A model generated the notes under the pieces. It had not been told where the DNA came from and searched no databases. It saw only the letters and a program-made list of their open reading frames with translations. Positions 45,343 to 57,194 of a stretch of DNA of 64,000 bases are shown in pieces. Both the position numbers and the translations under genes were made by a program. Positions within the stretch are counted from its first letter, which is position 1, and every line of letters starts with the position of its first letter. The DNA lies in NCBI RefSeq assembly GCF_905115235.1, contig NC_051854.1, positions 69,307,463-69,371,462 of the forward strand, read 5' to 3'. Source of the DNA: Hermetia illucens (taxonomy: Eukaryota > Arthropoda > Insecta > Diptera > Stratiomyidae).

Positions 45343-48226
45343 TTCATCATTATCAACGGTGCAACAACCGGTATCTGGTCTAGCCCAGCCTTAATAAGGA
45401 ACTCCAGACATCCCGGTTTTGCGCCAAGGTCCACCAATTCGATATCCTTAAAAACTGCCTGGCGTCCTGACCTATGCCATCGCTCCATCTTAGGCAGGGT
45501 CTGCCTCGTCTTCTTTTTCTACCATAGATATTCACCTTATAAACTTTCCGGGCTGGATCATCCTCATCCGTACGGATTAAGTGACCCCCCCACCGTAACC
45601 TATTCAACCGGATTTTATCCACAACCTGACGGTCATGGTATCACTCATATATTTCGCCGTTATGTAGGCTACGGAATTGTCCATCCCCATGTAGGAAGCC
45701 AAAAATTCTTCGGAGGTTTCTTCTCTCGAACGCGCCCAAGAGTTCGCAATTCTTTTTGCTAAGAGCCCAAGTCTCCGAGGAATATATGAGGACTGGCAAG
45801 ATCATTGTCTTGTACAGTAAGAGCTTTGACCCTATGATGAGACGTTTCGAGCGGAACAGTTTTTGTAAGCTGAAATAGGCTCTGTTGGCTGCCAACAACG
45901 GTGTGCGGACTCCATCATCGCAGCTGTTATCGGTTGTGATTTTCGACTTTAGATTTTTAGATTTTTCTTCTTCCCGCTTCACCAGTGCGATTTGATGTTG
46001 TTGGTTGGTTGGTTTTTGGTGCTGACGTTACCACCACATATTTTGTTTTGTCTTCATTGATGTGTAGCTCAAGATCTCGCGCTAATCGCCGCCTGCTCAT
46101 TCTAGATGAAGGCAGTTTATACGTCTCGGGTGGTTCTTCCCATGATGTCGATATCGTCACCATAGGCCAGTAGTAGAACATCCCCTTGTTGTAGACCGTT
46201 GTTAATGTCGAATAATTTTGAGAGTGATCCTGCTGTTTTTATCTGATCTCGCACATTGGTCAGGGTCAGCCTAGTCAGTCTTATCAATTTCGTCGGGATA
46301 ACGAATTCTCTCATAGCCGTGTTCAGTTTTACCCTGGCTACGCTGCCATAGGCGACTTTAAAGTCTATGAAAAGATGGTGCAACCCATGTCCATATTCCA
46401 ACAGTTTTTCCATCGCTTGCCACAGACAGAAAATGTGATATGTTGCTGATTTGCCTGGAGTGAAGCCTCTTTGGGATGGGCCAATGATGTTCTGGGCATA
46501 TGGAGCTATTAGCCTAGCAAGATAGCGGGGAATATCCTATAGATGGTACTCAGCAACGTGATACCTCTATAATTGCTGCACTGTGTGATCTCACCCTTTT
46601 TATGTATAAGACAGATAATGCCCCGTTGCCAATCGTCGGGTATTGATTCGCTGTCCCACATCTTGAACACAAGTTGATGAACCACTTAGTCTAATTGGTC
46701 GCCTCCATATTTAACCAGTTCGGCTATAATTCCATTGGCTCCTGACGACTTATGATTTTTAAGCCGATGAATTGCATGGACTGTTTCTCCTAAACTTGGT
46801 GGTGGCAGTATTTGTCCGTCGTCTTCAGTTGGCGGCACCTCCAACTCGCCGATGTTCTGGTTGTTCAGTAGTTCATCAAAGTACTCAACCTATCGCTCCA
46901 ATATGCCGGTTTTATAGGAAATTTCCCTCTTTGTCTCGGCAGGATGAGCATCCAGGTGTATAAGGATTCATCTTGCTGACTTGTTGGTTGTTGCGCGCCT
47001 GGTGCGGTTGCTCCCTGTACTTTTCGGGTTCACGGACTTGTTGGTTTTGCCAGGCTTCCTTTTTCCGTCTGTGAAGTCACTTCTCTGCTCGCCGGAGTTC
47101 CACGTTCCTTGGAAATGTAACATTACTCGGTATGCAGCATTGTTCCATTACGTAGCTAGCCCACATTTATCGTCAAACCAGTCATTCTGACTTCTTTTGC
47201 GTTATCAGTGATAACGTTCTTCAGGTGGTTGTGATGTTCATGCTTCAGCTCCAGGACATCTGTTAGGTGTGGTTATTGTGGCATTCACTTCCCCCTTATA
47301 GGTGTTATGGAGGGCTGTGTTGTGGATGGCTTCAGTATTTACTTTCACCTGATTGTCAGAGGGGGTTGTAGGTGGGGTTGTAATTCGAGCTCGGAGCACT
47401 AGGCCGACAAGATAGTGATCCGAGTCTATATTAGCCCCCCTATATGTTTTGACTTTATCTAGGCTGAGAGGTGGCGACATTCAATCAGCACGTGGTCAAT
47501 TTGGTTGAAAGTGGTCCCGTCTGGAGAGGTCCACGTAAGTTTGTGGACCGCTTTCATTTCGCGCGATACTGCTGACTGAATAATCCGCAAGTCGATATCA
47601 TTGGTATCCCTATGTAAGCTATGGGAGCCGACGTATCGTCTGAATGCGGTCTATGTTCCTACTTAACTGTTGAAATCTCCAAGTATGATTTTCATATCAT
47701 ACCTGAGACAGACTTTGATGGTCCGTTCAACTGCCTCGTTTAAGGTATTCTTCTCCGACTCTGCAGTCTCCTCTGTAGGGGCGTGAACGTTAATGAGCCT
47801 TATATTTCTAAATTTGCTTCGCAAACACAGTGTGCATAGCATTTTGCTTATATTTTGGAAGCCGATAACAGCAGGTTTCATTTTTTGCTTGACTAAGAAA
47901 CCTACCCCGAGTACATGGTTTACTGGATGGCCGTTAATATATGTGGTGTAGCGACTCTTATCCAGGAAATCGGTCCATCACATCTCTTGCAACACTGTTA
48001 CATCAGACTTATATATATATATCGCCTAGCTGCTCAGCAGCATTCAGTCTGTACAGGGAGCGCACGTTCTATGAGAAAATGAGCAAATCGTTATTCCGTT
48101 TTCTTTGCCGGGTTCGTCGTTTTGAAATCCATCCTGTCCGAGACTCCTTCAGTGGCTTCGTAACTTTGTTTTTACGTGTAGGATCTGGAGGATCAGTTGA
48201 TACAATTTATCCCGTTTTTAGGCGCG
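45343..48226 (-). mobile_element. LINE-A copy with both termini, decayed
   Basis: The 3' tail starts at 45343 (CATCATTATCAACGGTGCAAC). The 5' terminus matches that of the near-intact copy: CGCGCCTAAAAACGGG read minus at 48226-48211 versus CGCGCCTAAAAACTGG at 37648. RT, YGDD in place of YADD (near 46150), fingers and endonuclease pieces (VLRARITTPPTTPSDNQVKV near 47350-47410; NVHAPTEETAESEKNTLNEA near 47720-47800) follow in order with multiple deletions. It is independent evidence for the family's true 5' end. No clear TSD is seen. Confidence 0.8.
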
Positions 48227-48960
48227 GGAAACTCGCATTCATCCTTCATCGTCTGGAACTTTTCGTTCGGTTACCATGTGGAGGTGGAGATAGGGTTTGG
48301 TAGTAGAGCTGTTGGGGTTGGTTCAGCCGGCGTTTCTCAGGTTTTATGCTCCATCGTGGGTACCAATCCACGTTTCGCCCTGGGACCTACACTACCCTTT
48401 GACCACCTATGTACGTATGGGCGCTGTAACAATCCGGTTACATGCAGCCTACAAAGAGGAACTGTGGCTGGAGTGCCAAAATTAGAAGACGCTTATCTAG
48501 AGCTTTGTCATGCGGGACCCAAGTTGCGCTGGCTACACAATGCGAAGTCTACCTAACCACCCATTCTGATTTCCACTTGGAAATCTTCGAGTGACACTCT
48601 CGTAAAATTTTGCCTCAATCCAAATCTGAGGAGAACTAAATGCACTCAACTGATTGCTCTAAGGATATCCTGCTTCGTAACCCGAAAAGGCATCTGTGGT
48701 AGTATGAATTCCCAGTGCGCGGCAATGGCTGATAGCCACGATACTAATATTTGTGTTCAATTCCCGCCTTCATCCCTTTTGGGTTATGAGTCCGATAAGA
48801 AGATAAACTCCTTGATCACCTTCACTACAGGCTTATTTTACATACACACAGATCATTTTGTTAGAATTGTTGCTTTAAAATATGAAATCCCTGAATTAAA
48901 TATCGCAAGGATATATACATATACATACATATATCTGTTTGGTTTTGCAGTTTTTTCTCC
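48227..48960. other. 3' flank of SP4, no gene recognised
   Basis: Two overlapping frames at 48197-48556 and 48297-48485 run partly over the LINE-A end. They have no known domain. The stretch nearest SP4 has a TATACATATACATACATATA run (48910-48930) and no canonical AATAAA on the minus strand within 100 bases of the stop. Confidence 0.3.
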
Positions 48961-48974
48961 AGCTTCCCTTCAAC

Positions 48975-50698
48975 TTACAGCTGAATCGTTGTGTCAATCG
49001 TGCTAGGTGTAACTACAATTTCCGGTTCTATAGCCTGTTCCGTGACTGGATCCATAGCTATTGCCGTAGTTGGCTCCGTAACAATCGCGGCTGCTACTTC
49101 CGCGGCAGGTTCAGTGATAGCTTCCACATTATCCATCGCTGTGAATCCTGTACTCGATTCCAATATAGCTGTAGTGCTTGGTGCTGAAGTTGCTGGAATT
49201 GCTGTAGTTGGAGCTAAGGTTTGAACTGTCTGCGCTCCCACGGGAGTAAATGCTGTTACGATGGACCCTGATGTAGGGGCCTTAGTAGAAAGCGGTGGAG
49301 TTGCTGAAGGCGTAGGTGGGATTGCAGGTGAAGGTATGGTTACAGGATTGGGTGTAGCTGCAGATGAAGGTTTGGTAGCTGCTGGTGTGGCTACAGGTGT
49401 AGGTATGCTTGCAGGAGTAGATGTGGCTGCAGGTTTTGGTTTGGTAGGGGTTGGTGTGGTTGCAGGTGTAGGTTTAATTGCAGGTGAAGGTTTGGTAGCT
49501 GTTGGTGTGGCTGCAGGTGTAGGAATGCTTGCAGGAGTAGGTGTGACTGCAGGTTTTGGTTTGGTAGGGCTTGGTGTGGATGCAGGTGTAGGCTTGGTAG
49601 CTGTTGGTGTGGCTGAAGATGCAGGTTTGGTTGTAGGTTTTGGTGTGGTTGCGGGGGAAGGTGTGGTTGTGGGGATCGCAACAGTAGAAGTGTGAGCCGG
49701 AGGAGAGGATGTTGACGCTTGAGTTTCTGGGGATGAAGTCAGACCAATTTCCTTTTCTATCCATGACACAAATGGTGCGACCCGAGTGTAAACTTCAGGA
49801 CGTCCGGCTCCACATAAGCTCGAACCACGTGATACTAAACCAATTAATTTTTTTCCATCTAAAGTGACTAACGGTCCGCCTGAATCACCCTAAAATCGAA
49901 TTCTTTATATAGTAACAAGTTAAAGTGATAATTCATAATTATAAATAATTCAATCTACTCACCATGCAGGCTCCTCTTAATATTCCCGAACTAGTACACA
50001 TCTCGTCTTCTGAAACATTGTATCCTTTAGATCTGCATTCCTCATTGGAAATTATTCGCAAAATGATCGCTCTCAATCCGATAGGTAACGAGAATGTAGC
50101 CAAAGGCGTTGTATAGCCCCATCCACTTAATTTGACCCTCATCCCGCTTAGTATTTCAGCCGGCCCTCGAAAATCAATTTTATTAATCGTTGGTCCAAAG
50201 GTGAAAGGTTCTGCTACAGTAATGATCGAAATATCGTTCCTGCGAAGTTTACCATAATCGGGGTGATTGACATAAGATGCAATCGCATATCGACGGCCAC
50301 CCCTTAAACGAGACGATGTCCCGACCACAACTGTTATTTGCGTGTGATCTGCTCCATCCATGCAATGAGCTGCTGTGAGAACATGCTCCTTAGATATGAT
50401 GCAAGCTCCGCAGTAATGAGAATATTCCGAAAGACTTTGCATGAGCATCAATTGAAGGAGTCTGTCTACTATGCCACTACCACTCGTTCTTCCCTGAAGT
50501 GATGCCTGGTATGGAACATGCCCTTGTATAGGAGTCCCTCCAACAATACGTGACTCTCCGTTTATTTGCCCTGTAATCAACACTTTAAATAAATGAGTTC
50601 GAAAATTAGATCTTTCCAAATTCCTCCTTACCTTTCGAATACTGTGCATAAATAATTAAAACCAACAAACCTATACTCGTACTTCCTTTGAACGCCAT
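48975..50698 (-). CDS. SP4, serine protease with Pro/Thr/Ala repeat tail
   Basis: Three exons: 50698-50632, 50570-49963 and 49889-48975, giving 529 residues. Exon 1 has a signal peptide (STSIGLLVLIIYAQ). Activation is at ESR-IVGG. His57 (LTAAHC), Asp102 (NDISII) and Ser195 (GDSGGP) are all present. Gly189 and Glu226 (GRPEVYTR) match SP3. Odd residues are Arg at 215 (LVSRGSS), usually aromatic, and Cys in CGACII where the others have CGGSI, which adds a free cysteine. An insert before His57 resembles that of SP3. After WIEKEIG the tail of about 260 residues is rich in Pro, Thr, Ala and Lys, then turns acidic and Val/Ile-rich (EAITEPAAEVAAAIVTEPTT). It contains two 40-residue tandem repeats. 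No transmembrane segment or GPI signal is visible. It is likely secreted and O-glycosylated, by inference. Confidence 0.92.
49371..49610 (-). repeat. two 120-bp tandem repeats in the SP4 tail exon
   Basis: Bases 49371-49490 and 49491-49610 line up at exactly 120 bp with about 90 percent identity by eye (identity falls off at the far end), encoding 40-residue units that hold PKPAVTPTPASIPTPAATPT and close variants. The period is a multiple of three, so copy number can change without breaking the frame. Confidence 0.85.
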
Positions 50699-50735
50699 TG
50701 TGGAGGAAATGATTCCAGTCTGAACAGAATTGTTA

Positions 50736-50745
50736 CTTTTATATA
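50736..50745 (-). promoter_or_regulatory. SP4 TATA box with initiator
   Basis: TATATAAAAG read minus, followed about 24 bases on by the arthropod-type initiator TTCAGAC (A near 50721). The ATG is at 50698, so the 5' UTR is about 23 bases. Confidence 0.65.
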
Positions 50746-50759
50746 CCCAAAAATTTGGT

Positions 50760-51285
50760 TGCCACAATATGTGGTAATCATGCGAACTTCAATTTCGTTT
50801 TTAATTGCATTAGAATTAAGGGTCTTAGCGCAATTTGTTTCATTAGGCATTTTATTGCCACTACACTGTCGAATTTTCTAGTGTCAGCCAATCAGACTGT
50901 TTGCAAATAGATAGAAACCATTTGTAGAAACGAAAAGAAAAATTATCTTCACAAACAGAAATATTTAAATAACTGGAAAGAATACTTTTAAGGTTAACAA
51001 CCTTCATTAGCTTTAAGCTTGAGGGAATTAGTAAGAAAGCCAGGTGAAGATTGCAGTCCGATGGATAGAATTGTTGCATTAGAAATGTTGAGCTGATAAC
51101 CCCGAAGCACTGCTAATAACCTTACTCAACATTTACTGTAAAAAGCAGAAGTAACACAAATTTAGTTTAAGTAAAAAGAATGGGGTGCTATTCTCTGAGG
51201 TTCCTAGGTCAGGAATAAAAACATACCGGTTACTGCCAGCTCAATAATAATGGGGAATTGAATAAGCCTGCAACGAAATAGGCAC
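50760..51285. other. intergenic, upstream of SP4
   Basis: AT-rich, with no feature other than the SP4 promoter at its edge. Confidence 0.35.
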
Positions 51286-51289
51286 TTAT

Positions 51290-51550
51290 AATGAATAGTG
51301 TCATAAGACCATCCTGAGTGGCCTGGAATGACCAAGAGGGGAGAGAGGAAGAGCTATCCCACAGTCTAAAAAAGTGTCGAAACTGACTGTGATGGTCCGC
51401 CCGCAAAAACTGAAGCTTCACCTAAGTGTTTCGTAAACACGCGTTTCCTTGCCTCTACACCAGCCAGGCTTGGGAATGTAGAGGAGGGGGGTCCTTGAAA
51501 CACTTCAGTCTTTCCTTCTTAGTGTCATTGTACAAAACTTCACGTGTCCT
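51290..51550. repeat. unclassified repeat, also at 58655-58870
   Basis: The two segments share AGGAAGAGCTA(T/C)CCC-like sequence, CCTCT-CACCAGCCAGGCT-GGGAATGT followed by a G run and GGTCCTTGAAACACTT or GGTCCTTTGAGCGCTT, then TGTCATT-GTACAAAA. Both end beside the start of a retroelement-like coding block. It may be the 5' end of LINE-D; the family is not known to me. Confidence 0.6.
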
Positions 51551-53172
51551 TAACCTGTGCGTGGTCTATCACCGGAAGCCATCAACCAGTTACTTGCCGC
51601 GTTGAGGCGGTCGGACAATTTAGCTTCGACATGCTTGGATTTGTCTCCACCAACTACTATTTCATGGAAACCGATGCTTTTGGTTTGAGGGCCGTCAAGT
51701 GGCCGGGGGACGAATTTTCAAAGAGGAGCAAATAACCACTATGCCGCTTCCATCATTATGTCATTCCCACAAGTCAAGCGAACCATGATTTCCGTCCTTA
51801 TGCCGAAGTCACAGTCTTAGGTAAACGCACTCAGGATTGACTGCTACCAGAGCCATCATAAGTTGTTTTAAACGGAAAAGCATTAACGACGAGCAGATTA
51901 CGCATCGATCTGAGGACAATCACCGAGACTCGCATCTCAGCAGTACGCATAGTGTCGGTGGTCGACGCCCTTCCTTATCCCGTCGTTAGTCAACAATTTA
52001 TACATTGGTGCTGATTTTGTGAGCAAGTTTGGACTCGCAATAAGCAGCAACAGGAAGCCCATGGGCCACGAACTGCAAAACCATTCAGCGAGGTGGCCAG
52101 TGCCACTTACGTGTGGCGTGTGGATGACAATTGTGCCAGCGGCAAGCCAACCCCGCAGGTGAGACCAGGCTGTCGGAAATGGTCATAGAATGTCTCCTGG
52201 ACGCCAAAAAAACACACGGGATCCATCGCTTGGTTTGATTGCTCTCAAGTGGTCCGCGATATAGCTTGCGAAGACCAATTCTCCAGGGACTTTCTCGGTT
52301 CGTGCGGCCATAAGATCAGCGACGCCTGGGAGGGCATAAAACTCAACGACTAGATTCCCAAGAGACCGGTCGCTCGCATCTGGTTGCCGAAGATCTGCAT
52401 GGATAACGACAAGCTCGTCCAATCCCTACGATTTCAAAACCCCAGGATTCCCATGGACGAATGGGTAGTTATCAAGGAGGAAAAACCCCAGGTGAACAGC
52501 TAAACTTTTCTGTTCTGTATGAATGGAGAGTACCTGGAGGCACTGGGAAAGTTAGACTGTAAAGTGCGATTCGGAGTTAGGAACGCAAAGGTGAAGGTGG
52601 TTCGCTCTACAAAACCGGACGACGACCTGGATCCAATCGACGCCGCCAACTAGCTGAGGATCAACTATCCGACGAGGACCGACAAACCCTCGACGCAAGC
52701 AGATCATGCTGAGGGTAACGCAGGTAAATCTGCAGCATTCGAAGGACAGACCTAGAGTATGTACCCTCGCGAGGAAGAGTCTGCACGCTTTTCCGCATCC
52801 GGATCTGAGTTGCAGCGACCTAGTCGTGGTCAAACTAGAGCAAAGGCGGGCAGAAAACGTGTATATTTCCCCGGCTTACATGGCGTACAACTGATCAGCT
52901 TCGCGAGAAGAACTACAGGATTTGATGAGCATCATAATAACAACGAAGCCCAACCTATTGACAGCCTGCGGCGACAATGCAGAGCATATAATTTGAGGCA
53001 GCTCGGAAATTAATGGGAGAAATGAGTCATTCTTAGATTTTATTGTCACTACAACCCTATCCGTGTGTAACAGGGGCACTACACCAACCTTCGATTTCCG
53101 GGGCTTGGTGAATTATTGGGGTTAGAAAGGGGTCCTTGACATCACCCTACTAACCGACAATGTGATTCTTAA
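51544..53172 (+). mobile_element. LINE-D (LOA-like): DUF4780-type ORF1 and start of endonuclease
   Basis: ORF1 sequence near 52140-52640 has VARIWLPKICMDNDKLVQSL, then FQNPRIPMDEWVVIKEEKPQ, then FCMNGEYLEALGKLDCKVRF, the features of the DUF4780 domain of LOA-type ORF1 proteins. ORF2 begins at 52706 with MLRVTQVNLQHSKDRPRV, the conserved start of such endonucleases. The later part NGRNESFLDFIVTTTLSVCN and TPTFDFRGLVN (53010-53125) is also recognisable. The middle of the endonuclease is deleted. It is cut off at about 53172 by fossil LTR sequence. Confidence 0.7.
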
Positions 53173-54000
53173 GTGTGGAGAATTGGAGAGTATTTGACCA
53201 GTACAGAGGTCACCAAACTCTTAAGAGACCCTAGGAGATCGCGACCAAGCAGGGGAAGAAGTTTTGTTAAAACGCTGCAATTGTGGTTCTATTTGGCTAA
53301 AATGGTTTCACAAGTCATTCGTAATTGCAAAACACGCAAAACGTCAAAAGCTCTCAACCAAACGATTAAATGGGAAAAACGCTCATCTTCGATAGGGTGT
53401 TTGACCGCTTGTGTATTGATGCTACGAACTCATGTCGGAAACTTTGGAATAATAGTCGTTCTCTATTCTCTCGAAGTTTTTATCCGTGAAGTCAACTTAA
53501 TGAATCACCGCGAACGTGCCAGCAGAATACTTGAAGAAGTGAATATTCCATGCATTTGGAATCCTCGAATCGATAACGTCTGATAATGAGGTACAGTTTA
53601 AATCTACGGCTTTTAACAATCATCTGAACCAGTATGTCATTCCAACACATCTACCTCTCATTATACACCCAGCGACGATCAGAGAGTAAATGTTGACTGC
53701 TATACGCGCTTACATCAATTCTAATAAAAGAGGATGAGATAGCAAATTGTCATCCATCAATTCTGCTCTTCGTTCAGGCAAGCACGTCTCGGTGAGGACT
53801 TTGCCCTAACACGTCGTTTTTAGGGAAAGGGTGAAAGAGTGGTCACCCATGCAGGAGAGATGCAGCAGAAGGGTTACGCCAAGCGGTACAATGATAAACT
53901 GGATCAGCAGAAAGGTCAACGGGAAGGTTGGAACAGTTCAATGCAAGCTGGAAGACATAGACGGTCGTAATCTAACTCAAAGGGCCGCTCACTAAAAGGG
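53173..54000 (+). mobile_element. fossil LTR-retroelement fragment (integrase region)
   Basis: The stretch resembles the integrase part of a Gypsy-like pol. It is broken in several places, with no LTR or other coding part beside it. It is an old fragment that ends before 54200. Confidence 0.4.
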
Positions 54001-54212
54001 CCGCGAAGGAGGAAATATTAAAAATTTTAATACAAAACCTTCCTAATATTGCGAAATTACCTTTTGCTTTCACATAAGCTTGCTCATGCTGCATATTATT
54101 GGATGCAAATCCTACGTTTGTTTATAGCGGAGGCGAACGAGAATTTGTTTTAAGGCAGTTTTTACTACTATCCCGGCGATGTTGAATTTAAAGTTCAACC
54201 ATGAACTTTGAA

Positions 54213-54410
54213 CGAAAATAAAATTAACGGGATATCCAAAGTAAGGAAGGTGAAATGGCAATCAGCTAGACTAAAGGAATTTGCGAAGAATTACCGCCAG
54301 CATAGGAAAGCTTTGTTGTGATATATCGAAGATCTAGGAGATAAAATGTAGGTACCACATAAAACTGTATATCAGGTATATTGAACTTGTACACACTATG
54401 AATTATCCAA
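54213..54410. repeat. 200-bp segment duplicated from/to 22815-23012
   Basis: See the partner copy. The shared part again ends exactly at the 3' tail of a LINE-A copy, here at 54411. Confidence 0.7.
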
Positions 54411-55640
54411 CCATCATCATCAACAACGGCGTAACAACTGGTATCCGGTCTAGGCCCGCCTTAGTAAGAAAATCCAGACACGATAGTTTTACACCGAGGT
54501 CGTTCTGACCGCCTCGTTTTCTTCTACCATAGATAGCGCCCTTAGAGATTTTTCGGGCTGGATCATCCTCGGCCATACCGATTAAGTGACCCGCCCACCG
54601 CAACCTTTTGAGTAAAAGCGGTCGTGATATCATAGATCTCATCTTTATAGAGGGTACGGAGTCTTTCATCCTCATGTAGGGGACCAAAAATTCTTCTCTC
54701 GAACGCGGCTAAAAATTCGCAATTTGCTTGCTAAGAACCCACGTCTTCAAGGAATACAGCCTTGTACAGTAAGAACTTTGACCCTATGGTGAGATGTTTC
54801 GAGCGAAACAGTTTTTGTAAGCTGAAACCACCTCTGTTGGCAGCCAACACCCGCGTGCGGATTTGATCGTCATAGTTGTGATTCTCGACCTAAGAAAGGA
54901 AAAATTATCAACGGCCTCAAAGTTGCAGTCTTCTATCTTCATTATTCTCGTTTGACCAGTGCAGTTCGATGACGTTGCCACCATATACTTCGTCTTGCCT
55001 TCATTAATGTTGAAGGTAGACTGTTTACCTTGGGTAGTTCCTCCCATAATGTCAATATCGTCAGCATAGGCCAGTAGTTGGGTGGACTTAAGGGGATTGT
55101 TGTCTCTCGGCAACATCACGCATCACCTTTTCCAGGGTAAGGTTAAAAATAGGGCACTATAGGACATCCTCTTGCTTTTATCTGGCCTCGCACATTGGTC
55201 AGGGTCAGCCTAGTTAGTCTGACCAATTTCGTCGGAATTCTCTAATGGTCTAACGGCCTTGAAGTCGATGATCAAATGGTGTCACTGATGGTCATGTTCC
55301 TATAGTTTTTCCACCGCTTGCCGCATAGGGGAAATCTTATCTGTTATTGATTTAACTGGAGTGAAAACTTTTCGGTATGGGCATATGGGCCTATCCAACC
55401 CAGCAAGATAACGGACAATATGTTACAGATTGTACTCAGCAATGTGATACCTCTTGTACCTTTTTGTAAGTGAGACAGATAATGCCTCGCTTCGAATCGG
55501 AGGTGCTAGTCATTTTCAGTTGACAGGACCTCCGTCTCACCCCTATTCTGGTTGTTCAGTTGTATGTCTTGAGTGCACATACTTATTGGTTCCCCCAGTT
55601 TTCCTTTTTCCGTCTGTATAGCCGCTTCTCCACTATTAAA
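54411..55640 (-). mobile_element. LINE-A copy, sister of the one at 23013
   Basis: From the 3' tail at 54411 it runs through the C-terminal region (LKRLRWAGHLIGMAEDDPAR near 54530-54610), thumb, palm (LAYADDIDIMGG near 55030-55080) and finger pieces to a remnant near 55640. Large deletions remove much of the RT. It carries the same diagnostic changes as 23013-24560 (GGGGACCAAAAATTC). Confidence 0.75.
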
Positions 55641-57190
55641 CCATCATGTACCCAAATATTCGTACGCTTTTATGTACGACTCATACCTGAAGGTTTCCGG
55701 TTTCCGATTCATTGGAAGAAGGTGTGAAGCCAAGAATGACAATTTAACATTGCGATGGGACAAATATCGTTTGGAAGGATGCACAGATACCGCTGTGTTC
55801 ATAAAATGTATACATTTTGAAGTATCGGTCCTTCAATCTCGGAAAAGAAAAGGGAAAGTTTTTCAGCACCATTAATATGTGCAAATTCCGCACATTCGTA
55901 ATCGCGTCAACCAACCAAAAAGTAACTCCAGACTATTGTAATAAGGGACAATAAGAAAAAAATTGTAGGAAATATCTATCAAAATTTTGTCTGATAATCG
56001 AATGGAAAAGAAAATCATCAGATTCACTCGGTTAAAGATATGTGGAGGTATAACTGTGAATGTATCCATGGCAGTTCAGGAGAGACTTTCCACTAAACAA
56101 GAACCTTGAATTCTGAATCTGAAGCATAAATTTTGTCACAACTGAAAAGCAATAGTGAAATTGACTTGGAAAATTAAGTGCGCTTAATGTGGAACTCGCT
56201 TTGAGGAAAATGGGCATCTAACATACTCTGCGCACATGGCGAAAACAAAAGGTTCCGCAATCATGCACTATACCACCCATTTACGGAAGTATATTATTCA
56301 TTGGGAAATCGTGACTGCTCCATAGCATAGGCTCAGAAGTATCCAGCATAGTTAATACCCACATAGGCTGCTATGTGGTACCGTTGAGTAACAATCGGTA
56401 GGATCCGCATGGCGTTTGATCGCGCACGTCTTGTTCGAACGTGGCCATCGCCGTCTTCATCTCGGTCGTCCTCGTTGTTAACTTTGAATCTTAACAGACC
56501 CCAGAAACCAACCATCGCGGCAACAGCTAAGCCACGATACATAATAGCAATCGAATATTCCAATATTTGCTCATTCAATAGGTTAATGATTACATTGTAA
56601 CTGGTGGACAGAACCATGTCTTCTTGCGAGCATAATTAACCGAAAAGAAGAAAATATCCCCCGCATCACGTTGGCCAAGCTTAGGAAGAAGCGCGGTGAC
56701 TTAATCGCTGAATAAGGAAGAATTCATTAATGGTTGGTACGTGCGCAGACGGCAATTGCGTGCGTATACCGCGCTGAAGCATGGGAGGTCATGGTGGAGC
56801 TGTTGAGGTATTAATACATAAATGGGGAATACGAGTATGTAGTAAGGTGATAGTAACTTTCCCACGATCTTGGAAAGTGAGTTGTAAGTAGGACGTTTCA
56901 TTGTGAAGGATTCATATGCAGATTTTCCATTGAAATGCGCATAACGAGGTGCACTGGATAACTTGAATTTGGGCACTGGTAGCAGTACGTACAAGTTATT
57001 AGGATATGTTGGAAAGTTACTGAAAGTGCACAGAAAGTGACTAATACCATTCAAGTGGTACAAGGAAATCCAACGGAGTTACCGCCTAAAAGGAAAGGCA
57101 AGCTGCACCAGTAAACTATAGGTGTAGAGGCGCTGACAAAATATTAACCAAGTCCATGCTACCTATTTCGAGGTCGCCTATAGTCCCCGT
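55640..57190. other. no gene recognised except the ORF below
   Basis: AT-rich with several 60-120 codon frames on the minus strand (56032-56217, 56701-57063). None has a motif I know. It could hold old host or transposon sequence. Confidence 0.3.
56333..56617 (-). CDS. unidentified 94-aa ORF with one hydrophobic segment
   Basis: An open frame with Met start. It has a helical first third (INLLNEQILEYSIAIMYRG), a hydrophobic stretch (LAVAAMVGFWGLLRF), an acidic patch (NNEDDRDEDGDGH), a basic patch (VRTRRARSNAMR) and an aromatic-rich C-terminus. The composition differs from the LINE frames around it. No signal peptide, splice structure or known family is evident. It may be part of an unrecognised gene, a retrocopy, or chance. 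Confidence 0.25.
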   Translation of the reverse strand: MVLSTSYNVIINLLNEQILEYSIAIMYRGLAVAAMVGFWGLLRFKVNNEDDRDEDGDGHVRTRRARSNAMRILPIVTQRYHIAAYVGINYAGYF

Positions 57191-57194
57191 AAAT

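Noticed and set aside
49261-49695. 144-codon Gly/Val-rich plus-strand ORF opposite SP4
   Set aside because: It is the antisense reading of the Pro/Thr/Ala repeat tail. Its regularity comes from the 120-bp repeats, not from coding selection.
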